Assembly (NCBI GenBank): GCA_027627705.1
Contig: CP091242.1
Coordinates: forward strand, 1,784,659-1,848,658
DNA length: 64,000 bases
Direction: 5' to 3'
From: Hyphomonadaceae bacterium BL14
GTDB lineage: Bacteria; Pseudomonadota; Alphaproteobacteria; Caulobacterales; Maricaulaceae
In this document: positions 63,334-64,000 of the stretch, piece by piece
Position numbering within the stretch: the first letter of the stretch is position 1
How the letters are laid out: each line of letters opens with the position of its first letter
Translations under genes and position numbers: made by a program
The notes under the pieces: model-generated
The model's input: the letters and a program-made list of their open reading frames with translations, nothing else
What the model was told of the DNA's origin: nothing
Database searches by the model: none

Positions 63334-64000
63334 CTAGCCGGGAAACTCGGCCAAGCCGAATTTACCCCGAGCACGCTCCGGTCCGCTGACCCTGTACCGG
63401 GCCAGCGGCCCGATCGCCGCGAGCGCGGCGAACAAGAGCGCAATTTCAATGTGATAGACGACCGAATACCCGACAGCGGGCCCGGTCATGCCCGGACCCA
63501 GCGCGCCAGCCTGACCCAGCGCATCGGCAACGTCCCGCACGCCACCGCCGAGGGCGATGGCCGCGCCGGCGCAGGTTGCCTGCACCGCGCCCCAGGCACC
63601 CAGTGCCATGCCCGACCCGCTGCTCTCGCCCAGCTCCATCGCCGCGGTGAGCGTACCCACGGCGAACAGGCCGCCGCCAAGGCCGATCAGGACGGTGCCG
63701 GCGCGAAACAGCAAGGGCGACCCCAGCGGATCGGACAGGATCACGAACGCAAAGGCGAAGACGCCCACGACCATGCCATAGGCAGCCAGGCGATGAGGAT
63801 CGACCCCGGCGCTGAGACCCTTCGCCGCCAGGGCAAAGCCGGCCAGCGCGCCGAACGCCCACAGCGCGGTCAGCACCGTGGTTCCGGCGACGGAAAGGCC
63901 TAGCACTTCCCCGCCATACGGCTCCAGCAGCACGTCCTGCATGGAAAAGGCCGCAGCGCCCAGGCCAATGGCGACGAGCAGGCGCGTCTGGCGCCCACCC
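63334..64000 (-). CDS. lhaA: LhaA/PucC-type BCD-family MFS transporter, C-terminal part
   Basis: The frame runs off the right edge, so only about 222 C-terminal residues are visible, with 6 or so membrane helices. The segment AFSMQDVLLEPYGGEVL is the hallmark of the light-harvesting assembly/pigment transporter family (LhaA, PucC). It should help supply bacteriochlorophyll to LH1. It heads the puh operon, as in other purple bacteria, where the bchFNBHLM genes lie upstream. Confidence 0.93.
   Translation of the reverse strand, partial: GGRQTRLLVAIGLGAAAFSMQDVLLEPYGGEVLGLSVAGTTVLTALWAFGALAGFALAAKGLSAGVDPHRLAAYGMVVGVFAFAFVILSDPLGSPLLFRAGTVLIGLGGGLFAVGTLTAAMELGESSGSGMALGAWGAVQATCAGAAIALGGGVRDVADALGQAGALGPGMTGPAVGYSVVYHIEIALLFAALAAIGPLARYRVSGPERARGKFGLAEFPG

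Overview
The window is GC-rich alphaproteobacterial chromosome. Caulobacter-type TonB-dependent receptors with carboxypeptidase-like N-terminal domains, a SoxR regulator, HslV, an NDUFA9-like protein and a complete-looking end of a photosynthesis gene cluster (PGC) suggest an aerobic anoxygenic phototroph of the Caulobacterales/Maricaulales (Hyphomonadaceae-like) type. The genus is inference from gene content and was not tested by any search.

Positions 1-33300 are ordinary accessory and housekeeping genes: a GlxA-type regulator (cut by the left edge) with rhodanese and a broken GNAT; divergent soxR and a glyoxalase-fold gene with a clear SoxR operator; three tRNAs (Arg-CCG, Arg-CCT, Leu-CAG); an HTH/membrane pair; an orphan ABC ATPase; an SLC13 transporter; pyrF; a probable metal-handling operon behind a TonB receptor; SulP plus universal stress protein; hslV; and a cluster of two TonB receptors, a metallophosphoesterase lipoprotein, a glycerophosphodiester phosphodiesterase lipoprotein and a divergent HTH regulator that looks built for scavenging organic compounds, perhaps phosphodiesters.

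Positions 33390-64000 are the PGC. The order is bchI-bchD-bchO-DUF3422, a membrane gene, a cytochrome P450 and a convergent ATP-grasp gene, crtI-crtB-(39-aa peptide)-tspO, crtC and crtD (minus strand), crtE-crtF-bchC-bchX-bchY-bchZ-pufB-pufA-pufL-pufM. A bidirectional terminator follows, and then a minus-strand operon that runs toward it: lhaA-puhA-puhB-puhC-orf97-acsF-puhE-hemA-idi. There is no pufC (tetraheme cytochrome) and no crtA. The remaining Mg-branch genes (bchFNBHLM and others) are expected beyond the right edge, upstream of lhaA.

Three perfect TGT-N12-ACA palindromes (PpsR/CrtJ type) lie before bchI, between crtD and crtE, and before bchC. The latter two overlap good promoter hexamers. 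The genes together make bacteriochlorophyll from chlorophyllide (BchXYZ, BchC) and Mg-protoporphyrin (BchID, AcsF), acyclic methoxylated carotenoids (CrtE-B-I-C-D-F), the LH1-reaction centre complex (Puf, PuhA) and its assembly factors. ALA synthase and IPP isomerase supply precursors. The most unusual feature is that the slot divergent to crtI, which holds crtA in Rhodobacter, holds instead an ATP-grasp ligase next to a P450, a possible unrecorded carotenoid or pigment tailoring step.
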